NCBI RefSeq assembly: GCF_029784165.1
Contig: NC_073694.1
Coordinates: 48,641,674-48,705,673 of the forward strand
Direction: 5' to 3'
Origin: Wyeomyia smithii
Lineage: Eukaryota; Arthropoda; Insecta; Diptera; Culicidae
DNA: 64,000 bases
Made by a program: the position numbers and the translations under genes. Each line of letters opens with the position of its first letter. The first letter of the stretch is position 1. The notes below the pieces were generated by a model. That model made no database searches. It saw only the letters and a list, made by a program, of their open reading frames with translations, and was not told where the DNA came from. Shown here piece after piece: positions 53,760-64,000 of the stretch.

Positions 53760-56600
53760 CTATTGAAATATATGAAAAAGTTTTAAAGGAAACAACTGTC
53801 TAGAAGATATTGATAACATTGTACTTAGAAATTTTTTATCTCCGTCCGTTTCTTGATCTGGTCCTTGTGTAATGTCTGTTTGTTGGGCATAGAAACGGAA
53901 ACCTAGTGTACGCGCCGGTTTTTATGCTGTAAAGAACGCACAAATGCATGTAACAATCGAAAACTTTAGATGAACATATCTTCGAAACCACAAATAACCC
54001 ACTGTAGTTTTGTGTTTTCCTGTTAGTCAGAAAGGTACTCTATTGGGATGTTTCATGAAAGCTTGGATTCATTTGCGCCTTTTCAAGTTACATCTGCAAT
54101 AAAAAAAGCCTTTGAAAACACTTTTTTTTTAAAGTTTTCATTCTTGGAAACTGTATATAACAACTAATATATAACTAGAAATCGTTCAGCTTTTTCGCGT
54201 TATTCTAAATTCTAAACAGCATTAGCATTGAATATATGAATGAAAAACTGTTTTTTAAAAGCCTTTTCAGAAAAAGTCTTGTAGCTCTGCAATCTCAATT
54301 TATAGAAATTTGAGGTGTGCAGTGTACAGGTTTGTAATAAAATTCTTCACAACTTTGCAGAAGAAGCTATTTGTCTAGCAAAACACGTTTAATAATTAGG
54401 TGTGGCGCCCTCTATACGGTGAAAATTCTTACTAATTCCATTCAAGCGTAAGAAGGACAGCAGTAACCGAAGCAACTCCCTAGAAGATATGAATACTATT
54501 GGACTTTAAAAAATAATTTCGCCTTCCGTGTTTCGGTTTAGCCCCATTGTGCAGCGTCGCTAATTGCACAGGGAAATGTTCTCACGAATATTCAAACTGT
54601 CCCGGCGAAAAACTATCCAAAAAGTGCATTTTTATTAACATAATAATATGTCAACAGAATTGTTTGACGGGAAGTGTGCGTATTCTTCGTCAGTAATGCG
54701 GTCGTGTCTTGGATACAATTTCTGAGTTATAATGCTTGGAAAAAACCCAGTGCCAAAATATATACGCCTTTCAGAAATTTACTCTTGAGTCTAATTTTTT
54801 TCACTTAGTTTGCTGAGTCAAATATATGTGTGTAAAATTTCATGCAAAGAATGATCGATTTTAGACAATAGGTATTATAGCATGGTTTTGTCTTGCAGCT
54901 GGTGCTGAATGCTGAATAGAAAATTGAATTAAAAAAAGTGATTCAATTTTTAAACTGAGTACTGAAAATTGATTAGAGTTTTCAACGCTGATAATGGCAA
55001 CTATGATTGAAAGCAGAAGAATAGGAAACTGATAGGGTATCGAACGTCTTCGTCAGTGGTTTTCTTCGGCAGATTTTTAGCAGCAGTCTTATACAAAAAT
55101 CTGCCTAAGAATACCACAGTCGAAGATGTTTGGTACCCTAAAAACGGAACTGGAAACATTAACTGATAATAAAAACTGAGACGGTAAATTTTGAAGTAGA
55201 AACTGGACAGTGAGAGTAAGGTTATGTTCAAAAATTAGGGAATGAAACTCGAAATCTGGAAATTCGCTGCAAATTTTGAGAACGTTGGATAAAAACTAGT
55301 ATTTGAGAGAGAAAATAATCTCGGAGAATTTATCACCACCAAATTAACCAAAAGTTCTGGAAACTTGCACTGCAAACTGGAAACTTAAAGATAAGAGTTA
55401 AATATATTGATAAATATTATTAAAACCATTGCAAAACTGTTTTCGTAGAATCACCGTTTTGAAGTAAATTTTTGTCCGATTAAAGATCTGTTTTTTTAAA
55501 GATGGGTAAGAAAATGCTATTATGTGGACAAGCTCTTGGAATTTTGCTATTTGGCTTTTAAAAAAAGGCGTCGAAAAAACATTGAAAATTTTCGATTTCT
55601 CAAAAATTCAAAACGGTGCCATTGTTGCCCCTTAATTTGAAATAGGTCCAAACTCGGGGAAATTGGTTTGTGAGTCATCATACATAAAAAATCAAACATA
55701 GAAGCCAAGGCAAAAAAAAAAAATTGGAGGGTGGTATTCAAGACACGACCGCATGACGTTGGACTACGGTATTCTTATATTCCATTAAAACAAATAATAG
55801 AGAGAATTGCAACTCTAGTATTTGCTGCAATTTTATCTAACAGTGCATTTATGGATGCTGAGACGTTAAAACGTTATAAATAATAATAAATACTAAAAGA
55901 ATGGATATTTTTTATTTAATCGCTGTCATTTCATACATATTCGAATCAACCCTTTGTTTGCTGCACTACCAAGACAATCATTTAATTGAGCGAATTGGTA
56001 AAATTTTCCTATCTAAGCAAAAAGCAAACTTTACGAACCTATCTGAAATTGGAGCCCTGAACGATTCAACCGAAAATTTTAAATTTGAAAATTGTTTGAG
56101 ATTTAATCGATAAAACTCATGCTAGGTTAGTTCCAGCCCAGCATATAACTTCATGTATTTGAAAAAAAAAAAAAAAAACCTTTGGTTCAATAACTCAATA
56201 TAGCAAGAGCTCAATCACACGTTTTTCGGTAGTTGTTATCAAGGTTTGGGCGAGTGACAGAAAATATATTAACTTCTTCAGTTGTGATTTAGAGCATTTC
56301 TATTGTTTTGTTATTTTTCACGATAGCGACAAGTTTGTTTCTTTCTCTGTGTGCGAGAAACAAAATCAAAACCGCGCACCGAGAAACAAAAACGAAAATT
56401 TAATGAATGCTCATTGAGAAAACTCGCAACTCTTTTTACCAATAACTTATGATACTCAAAAGAACCCGTTTTGATCTAAATCAAATTTCTAGTAAATAAG
56501 TGTTGATAATTCATAGGTAGTAATTTTTCCTCGATGAATAAAGACTGGCTGAAGAAGTTAAAATCGCTGCTGTAAAATCAAATTCACAACTGTGTTCGTT
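53760..56600. other. No gene seen
   Basis: AT-rich sequence with only short unsupported frames. Sequence around 54980-55170 contains an imperfect inverted repeat (CTTCGTCAGTGGTTTTCTTCGG / TACCACAGTCGAAGATG type). No further features are supported. Confidence 0.4.
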
Positions 56601-56639
56601 AAGACGTTTTAATATTTTCAATGACAATAATAATCTTTG

Positions 56640-57060
56640 ATAAACACCCGCTATAGTTATTCACACACATGCTATAACTATCTAAACACGCGTTAAAACT
56701 ATTCATACACACGCTGTAGCTATAGTTTTTTATACACACATGCCGAAGCTATCCATACACACGCTATTCCTTTCCATACATCCGATACAACTATCTATAC
56801 ACACGCATAAGCTATCCAACCATGTGCTATTACTATCCATACATACGCTATAACTAATCATTACACACGCAGCAGCTATCCACACACAAGCTATAACTAT
56901 CCGTACACACGCTGAAGATATACACGCAATAGCCATAATATGCTACACATGCTAGTGTCTTACACACGCTATAGCTAGCCATACACACGCAACAGCGCCA
57001 TCCCTATCATCGCAAATGTCATAGCAATACAGATGCACATACGCTATATGTGCACACTGC
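56640..57060. repeat. ACACACGCTATA minisatellite
   Basis: About sixteen diverged units of roughly 24-27 bp with a core like CTATCCATACACACGCTATA. Spacing and sequence vary, indicating an old array. No open protein frame is supported; the frame it creates on the minus strand is a by-product. Confidence 0.75.
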
Positions 57061-57400
57061 ACACACACCCAACGTTTTCACCCAACGATATCTGAATTGG
57101 ATTACCGCTGGTGGGGTCCAACTCAGATCGAAGGAGCACCGAACTGAATGAAGAAATGCAGCTTCCCACTACCTCCGCCGCTGCTGCCTGATACCACCGC
57201 TCTGGTTCTGCTGCAGCTCAGTTTGGCCGCTGGAATCAGCCACCGCTGCTGATTATACAAGACCGGCCTGGTAACTTTTCACTTGTAAACTGATGACTGC
57301 TATGAGACGACACAGGCTATTATATAGCCCAAAGCAAAAATCCATCCGCGAGCAAACAAGAAGCGAGCTTGTGATTGGTTGAATGTGCACGACTTTTAAC
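57061..57400 (-). promoter_or_regulatory. Candidate minus-strand promoter with CCAAT and TATA
   Basis: On the minus strand a CCAAT box (complement ATTGG at 57374-57378) is followed by GGGCTATATAATAGCC (TATA about 57318-57325), then CAGTCATCAG (about 57288), a plausible start region, and a GC-rich transcribed stretch to about 57110. No protein was recognised in the downstream sequence. A second ATTGG-containing stretch lies at 57570-57700. The arrangement recalls CCAAT/TATA promoters of highly expressed genes such as histones, but no histone coding sequence follows. Confidence 0.35.
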
Positions 57401-60350
57401 ACAACTTTTAACTAGTTTAGTATCAAAAACATATTTAAATTATTATATGACAATCTTGCGCAATATTTCCCCTATCAATCAAGCCATTGGTGTTTAGAAT
57501 CTGTTCAGTGGTAATGATAAAAGAAGCATTTTAAAACGGTGTTGAAACACCTGTTGCAGCTACCGAAAGCGAGCTCGTTATTGGTTGAAAGCTGTGAGAC
57601 TGTTTACAAAGTCAGATCGGTTGTATCCGTTAGTGTCGACTGTGCTTGTGAAGAGAGGTGGTGATTGGTTGCTCGGTATGATTTAGACAATCGATGTGAT
57701 TTATCAATTTTTCAATAGTGTATCTCGAACAATAGGTTATTTTTGTTACATAAATTCAACCGTAAAAGAATTTCTGATCGGTTGATGCCAAAACCTCGAA
57801 ATTCTGAAAAGAAATGACTGATATATAAGCGCTCAAAACCTGACCACTTTTCCCTGGTTTTCCCCGGTTGAATTACTAGATTTTCAAATTCAGGTGCCTA
57901 ACTTCGATATAGACGTTAATCCAACGTCAAAAAGTTGTACAGTTGTACAGCTAATGAGCAAATTACTTTTTACAATTTTATTTTCTAACCGAATTTTGAT
58001 CCGATAGTTACACTTCGTTTTCGTTTACCTGCCTATGTCCATATTTTTCAACGCTTTTGCGTGAAAGTGAAAAATAGCCACCAGAAACATTGATGTTGGA
58101 ATATTATACTTTCATGCAATTTTCATTCTCTATTCTTTCGTTTTACATTTCATTTGTGAAAAAGAAAATCAAGTCGTCCGTAAGTCGCAGTGAAAACGTG
58201 TTGGTTTGATTTTAACCATTTCAAATTTTCGTGAAATTTACCACTTTGAGTTTCATTGTGTGCACTTTAATTTCATAAATTCGATTTGTTAACTGTACGC
58301 AGTGACATTACGCGTCTAGTAATGGATGGGAAAAATATTGCTTGGCTCCAGAGAGTCCGTACTAGGATTAATTTTGGAATTGCATTTTGATAACGCTTGC
58401 TGTTTGGATTTCATTTCCGCTTTACCAAAAGAACGGTTAGCATCATTTGGTTGAATTTCAGATAATTTCATTGCTTGACCATGAACGATGTGCGTGAAAT
58501 ATTTCATCGGAGCAGATTATTGCAAGGATGAAAATTTAAATCCGAAAGGCTGTTAAATCTAAAAAAACTGGTTGTAATTTTCGAAAAACACACCGCCCAT
58601 GTTTTTCACTATATTTTTGAGAGTATACATTCTATTATTTAAGTTTAACAAACAAAATGACTAATGGGTTGATAAGAGTAGTGTTTATTGTGTACAAATA
58701 TAAAAGTCACTCCAATTCACAGTGGTCGGCTGGAAAAAACCTCGATTTTTCATGTCAATATTTTAGACGTTTTACATTTTTCCGAAGATTCTCAAAGTGT
58801 AAGTGACCTTTTCCCAAAGTTTCATGACAATCGGTTGAGATATCAATTTTTAATCGCCCTTTGAATGTTGCTATATCAGGCAATTTCGATGATTTTCATG
58901 TTTGAAATCACAAGTTTTAGCTCAACTTCAAACACCTGTGACTCCCTCAGTTTTGATCCGATTTTGATTCAACAAGTTTCATTTTGAAGGGAAATTTATG
59001 TACATTTTGGTTGATCTTCAAGACTTTCTAGAAATATAACCAATTTCTCAATCGAGGTAAAACATATTGCAGGAAAGTCAAAAAAACATGTATTTCTAAT
59101 TTCATTTCTACCGTACAATCTTGTGAAACAGTTCGGAACGATCGGATAGCTAACAATCAATGGGAAATTTATTGTACTTTTCAGATTTTTGGGTCCCGTT
59201 TTGCACATCGTTGCTCATAGGGAGATATTTTAAAAATAAAACTATGGAGACGAATGGTGGTCAGTTGTAAAATATTCAATTTCGTATATTTGAACAACAT
59301 GATTGACTGGGAAGTATACAAAAAGTTTCTTCCAGTAATCTCGAGCATTTTTATATAAACTTGTCAAACGGCTTGAAAGCTAAAAAATTTTCAAAATAAA
59401 ATAAATTGAATTATGGCGAATTTTACACCACCCTAACTCAAAAAGGAGTACCCTAAGACCCAATAGAAAAATGCAATTCTAAAATTTTTCGATGAAGAAT
59501 AAGTGTGGGAACCACCTCAATATTCATCTTAGCACCTATATTCTTCTCGTCGCTTTTATTTCGCTCTTCTTATCGCTCTTAACTTTCGACTACTTGACTA
59601 AATCAAGAGGTAAAATAAAACTTGTTTTACTTTTAAAAAAAGTAAAATTGTACAATAAATAGAACCAATAAGAGCTATGAGATGAATATAGGTGTTGAGA
59701 TGAATATAAGAGCGGTTCTCCTATCAAAATTTTAAGCAAGATTGAAGCAAAAAAAAATCTGATCATTTCTCATGAAAGGTCTAACGGCACTTTAGGTGCG
59801 TAAATTGCTATTTTCAACATTTTCTGACATCAGAAATGAGTTCACCGCCCCAAAATTGTAATAATATGTAATTTACAATCATATAAAGAAGACTTTGAGG
59901 TTTTTTCCGACTTTTGTATAGAGACCTGCCACTGTGCAATTGTGACACCGAAACGCGAAATTTTACTCTTCCATTAGAAGCTGAGGGGCGAATTTTCTTT
60001 CGCTTCAATCACAGTGCAAAGAAAATGGAATTTGTACATAAACCCACTGTATACAATGTGTGTGACCAAATACGAGCTCGGGATGGATAAACAGTCTGTT
60101 GAAAAAATTCTCATTGCAATCCAATTGCCTCGCCATGGCTGCTGCTGTGTTTACAGATAAAACCGATGTTTGCTATGGACAGACGTGAACAATATATTAT
60201 TGCGAAAAGTGGAGGAGTTTTACGTGACGATGGACGTTGGTTTTTTTCTGGAAGTGATTTTTTTTATATTTTCTACCCAAGAGTCGTCTAGATAAAGCCT
60301 ACAGCTCACATAGCAAAAGTCGCCTTCCTTTCGCTAGTACCAATAGATCA
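57401..60350. other. No gene seen
   Basis: AT-rich intergenic sequence. A TATA-like GATATATAAGCGC occurs at about 57819 without downstream coding support. No repeats of note were recognised by eye. Confidence 0.4.
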
Positions 60351-60369
60351 CCGGTTAGTTAAAGTATAG

Positions 60370-60610
60370 AAGTATAGAACTCGAAAGTATAGAACTCGAA
60401 AGTATAGAACTCGAGGAAAGTTAATAATAGCCGCAATACGGAATCGTCTTGTCTGCGATAAGTATATAAAGCAGCACCCGGCAGCGAAGTTCGAACGATT
60501 GGTGTCACGATAACATGTTTGCGTGTTCTCCCTACAATTCCGTTTTGCTTAGGGTTTGGCAGCCGACCGAAAATGTTGAAATATTTAATACACTGCTGCA
60601 GACTCGTTGA
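60370..60610 (+). promoter_or_regulatory. Candidate promoter with three 15 bp repeats
   Basis: Three exact tandem copies of AAGTATAGAACTCGA (60370-60414) lie about 50 bp upstream of TATATAAA (60463-60470). An ATG at 60515 opens a 31-codon frame (to 60610) starting MFACSPYNSVLLRVW. The frame is too short to support as a gene and could be an upstream frame or the first part of a split gene. The repeats could be multiple binding sites. Confidence 0.35.
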
Positions 60611-61194
60611 TTCGGCCCACACACTTGAGAACGACATGATAGATCGTTCAAAAATGTAGGATTGTATCCCATAGGGATATATTATTATGAAAACATTGCC
60701 AACTCGTAATTTGAGAACATAACATTTTTATAACTCATAACGAGAAATAAATCACACCCCATGAGCATTGATAGGAAAATCAGCAACAACTGTTTCCATC
60801 TGTGTTCCGTTCATGGTAGCGGAAAATCTCAAATTTTATCACGAACTTGTCGTCAACTGATGTGACCTTTCCAATCACCTTTCTCATATGAAACTCTGCA
60901 ACTTTCCTTCCGGCAAAGCTTCAAAACCCCTCTCCCTCTGGTGACATTCGCGAGCTGTTTCCTCCACTCTGAACAGTGTTTGCGTATATGGGAAGGCTAA
61001 TCCATTAGGACTTTGAAGGATGTGTGCAGAAGCTTTCCAGTTAACCGCGCGGCATTCATCAGAAATGTCTCGATCTCAAACAGAAGCGATCCGACGATGA
61101 ACGATTATTGTGAAGCTGTGTGAAGCTGCCAGAGCCAAACAAACATTCGACATTTAAATAGCTTCTCGGTTCCGCTGTTTGTATTGTACCTACC

Positions 61195-61858
61195 TATATA
61201 AACCTAAGCTATGACTCGCATCCTTGTCCCTTGTCTTCATGTTTTCCTACATGGTTATCCACAGAGATTTTCATGAGCAGCTGTTGTACGACAACGCGGA
61301 CTTTTGTCGTTAGAGGCAACAACAGCAGCAACAGTGAAGTGTCCCAGCGGCAGAGCAAAGCAGGAAGTGCTGCGAGCAACGCTACATGTGAGTGAAAAAG
61401 TACAGGAAATAATTTCAAGATCCTTTTGATCTGGCGCGTAGGCAGAGCAAGTGCAAGCAAAGGCAAAGTATAAAGCAAGGCAGTTGAGGCGGAAAATCTG
61501 TGCTGAAAGTGTATGCAATACGCGAGTGCGGTTACGGTTGATGGTTTGAGAGCTCGGCGGCTTTCAGTCATTTCCACTTGTGTGCGATTGTGGGGATGCC
61601 CAGGTCCCGCGCGGTTGAACGGCACGTGCAAGTGAAACGTGGTGCAACAGAGTAAGAAGCCAGCAATTGAAAAGGAAAAGTTTTCATCGGCCGTCACAGC
61701 CCGTAGAGAATTGTCGAGTTTCTCTTTTTTTTGCGAGAAAATTAGACCGAGCTGCTAGTCGTCGCATACTGCCGGTGGCGAGCACTCATACAACCGTGGA
61801 TGGTGTAAACAAACGTCAGGACGATTCATCAAGCTATGAGCAGCGGTTGATTTGAGTG
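61195..61858 (+). promoter_or_regulatory. Candidate promoter and untranslated first exon
   Basis: TATATAA at 61195-61201 is followed by about 630 bp of GC-richer sequence with CAGCAG/CAACAG repeats and no long supported + strand frame. It ends at TTTGAGTG|GTAAGT, a strong splice donor (61859-61864). This fits a 5' untranslated exon of a gene on the + strand whose coding exons would lie past the window. The open frames on the minus strand here show no domain and are probably fortuitous. Confidence 0.45.
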
Positions 61859-62067
61859 GTAAGTAAATTTGTATACTCGAAAGGACAGATTACAGTTTAA
61901 CCACTATGTGAGCGCCCAGCATATGAACTACAATACCACAGACACATTGTTATATTCGCATATTTACAGAGAGGTTTTAGTATAGCTCTAGCTCCTCTGT
62001 GAGGTCACTGTAACGACACGCTAAAATTGTATGTTTTCCAACATGATATTGTACCGTTTTAAATCTT

Positions 62068-64000
62068 TTAACAAAAATGGTAGAGTATACGTATAGTGCA
62101 ACTTTTGTCAAGCGTACAATCATATTGCATTTCGGTGCTTTGGTCGGCTACACCTGAACCTGTCCAGATGGGGACTGCATATAACATTGCTGGTCTAAAT
62201 ATTTGTTTGTAAATTAACAGTTTATTCTTGAAACAAAGTTTAGAATTTCTGTTGATAAGAGGATACAAACATTCTATATATTTATTGCACTTTGTTTGGA
62301 TATTCTCAATGTGCTCCTTGAAGGTAAGATTTTTATCATAAATTAGCCCTAAATATTTAACTTGGTCAGAACAATTTAAGATTGCACCGTTCATCTTAAC
62401 AACATGATTATTGATGGGTTTGAGAAAAGAAACTCTTGGTTTATGGGGAAAAATAATGAATTGTGTTTTTGACGCATTAGGAGAAATCTTCCATTTCTGC
62501 AAATATGAAGAAAATATAGCTAGACTTTTTTGCAGCCTACTGCATATGACACGAAGGCCTTTTCCTTTTACGGAAATGCTTGTATCGTCACAAAACAGAG
62601 ATTTCTCACATCCTGGTGGTAAATCAGGAAGCTCAGAAGTAAAAATATTATATAAGACCCAAGGCCCAATTATATAAGGCCCAAGTTACTTCCTTGAGGT
62701 ACACCAGCTCTAACAGGCAATCAATCAGATTAACTATTCAAATAGTTAACCTGAGGAGTGCGGTCTGTTAAGTAACTTAGTATCTTTTTTGTGATGTAAA
62801 GAGGAAAACGCAAATTGGGCATTTTAGCTATCAAACCTTTATACCAAACACTGTCGAATGCTGTTTCTAAGTCTAGAAGAGCAGCTCCAGTGGAATAACC
62901 TTCAGATTTATTAGTACGAATCATTTTAGTAACTCTAAGTAGCAAATTTTCATGGATATGTTACTCAAAAATTGAATTTTAATTAATATGTGTCATCATT
63001 CTATTGAGAATCATTCTTTCAAAAAGTTTGCTTATAGAAGAGAGTAAACTAATTGGACGAGAACTTGGGTTATTTTCAGGTTTTAAAATTGGAGTGACTT
63101 TGGCATTTTTCCATTTTGAGGGAAAACATGCTAATTCAAAGCATCTGTTAAAAATTCTCACCAAGAAATTTAAAGAGCTTTCGGGACGACTTTTTAGGAG
63201 GATATATAAATATCCCCTCATCTCCTGGTGCTTTCATGTTTTTAAGGTTCTTAATAATAATTCATATTTCATTCAATTTTGTTTCCAGTACCTCTTCAGA
63301 AAGAAATTCTTGAGTGGTGATCTGATACTTTTGTAATACTTCATTTTCAATAGGACTCACTACGTTCAAATTGAAATTATGAACACTCTCCAACTGCCGA
63401 GCAAGTTTTTGAGCTTTTTGTTAATTCGTAAGAAATATGTAGTCACCATCTTTGAGGACTGGAATGGGCTATGAAGGTTTCTTAAGAACCTGCGAAAGCT
63501 TCTAGAAAGGTTTGGAATATGATTTTAGTTGTTCAAATTCTCTCATGAAATTTTCATTTCGCAAGAAAGTGAATCTATGTTTGATTTCCGTTTGTAGATC
63601 TTTAAAAATAACTTGCAAAGCAGGATCACGAGTTCTTTGATATTGACGTTTCCGTATGTTCTTCATACGTATAAGAAGTTGAATCTCATTGTCAATGATT
63701 GGTGTATTGAATTTCACTCTAGCCTTAGGAACGGATAAGTTTCCGGCATTGAGTATTAAACTGTCCAAATTATCTAATGCTCTGTCAAAGTCAGCTTTAT
63801 TTTGTAAAACAATATCACAATTCAAGCTTTTTTCGATCGTGGTAATATATCGATCCCAATTGGCTTTGTGATGATTAAACACAGACCTAGTGGAATTTGA
63901 AACAGTTTCACGGGATATGGAAAAAGTTATAGGAAGATGATCAGAATCAAAATCAGCATGAGTTAACAAATCACTGCATGAATGACTTTGATTTGTACCA
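62068..64000 (-). pseudogene. Juan-like jockey-clade non-LTR retrotransposon
   Basis: The element runs off the window at 64000. In minus-strand order: endonuclease end (DFDSDHLPITFSI, about 63930-63960) and linker; RT start (FPSKWKNAKVTPILKPENNP and SSRPISLLSSISKLFERMIL, about 62990-63140); palm (GAALLDLETAFDSVWYKGL, about 62820-62890); the catalytic CDDTSISVKGKGLRVICSRL (about 62520-62590), with Cys where Ala usually precedes the Asp pair; and thumb (KWKISPNASKTQFIIFPHKP, then VKYLGLIYDKNLTFKEHIE, about 62300-62500). Last comes a C-terminal region (IFRPAMLYAVPIWTGSG) to a stop at 62068. At least three frame breaks inactivate it. Similarity to Juan elements of mosquitoes is from memory of the motifs. 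Confidence 0.8.

Noticed and set aside
56640..57060. Possible CRISPR-like array
   Set aside because: Units are diverged and immediately adjacent without unique spacers, and the genome is eukaryotic; it is a minisatellite.
61209..61697. 162-codon minus-strand frame
   Set aside because: It lies opposite a leader-like + strand segment, is Leu-rich from CAG/CAA repeats read backward, and shows no domain or polyadenylation signal.

Overview
The window looks like nuclear DNA from a mosquito, most likely Aedes. That inference rests on the mobile elements: a DD37E mariner-group (ITmD37E-like) transposase, a Juan-like jockey element, RTE/JAM-like, R1-like and LOA/I-like non-LTR elements, a Ty3/gypsy element, many MITEs, and a common repeat beginning TTTTTGCCTTTCTCC. 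Unique genes are few and lie between layers of nested transposon relics. The species was not tested.

Layout. 1-1.5 kb: inverted copy of a repeat family that returns at 6.9-9.2 kb. 2.0-4.8 kb: a tandem pair of two-exon genes for small secreted cysteine-free mature peptides (83 and 79 aa precursors), with GATA and NF-kB/Rel-like sites just upstream of their starts. 5.3-25.4 kb: one large + strand gene for a two-BTB-domain protein (13 coding exons, about 1040 aa by my splicing). Its second intron is about 15 kb and holds an ITmD37E relic, R1-like copies, an LOA/I-like element nested in one of them with a 12 bp target duplication, a MITE and a gypsy fragment. 25.6-34.9 kb: RTE-like fragments, a jockey 3' end, and a complete but inactivated 4.5 kb Ty3/gypsy element (248 bp LTRs, 5 bp target duplication) apparently inserted in a second ITmD37E copy.

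36.6-42.5 kb: a candidate mariner relic opened by later insertions, including a MITE, a fold-back region and a 2.9 kb block of duplicated units that combine TATA promoters, small CCCC-loop-GGGG hairpins and AATAAA signals. 45.1-46.7 kb: another mariner relic. 46.7-52.3 kb: kilobase-scale (GGAACT/AGAACT)n hexamer arrays, one interrupted by an LTR-like segment and one bracketed by direct repeats. 52.9-53.8 kb: a MITE with perfect 23 bp terminal repeats, a histone H2B C-terminal relic and a probable minus-strand terminal exon with one membrane span. 56.6-57.1 kb: a minisatellite. 60.4-61.9 kb: candidate promoters, one with a leader exon ending in GTAAGT. 62.1-64 kb: a decayed Juan-like jockey element running off the window.

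No CRISPR array, rRNA gene or convincing tRNA gene was seen. The strongest candidate for something undescribed is the paired small secreted peptide locus with an immune-type promoter. All gene models come from reading splice signals by eye; no database search was possible.
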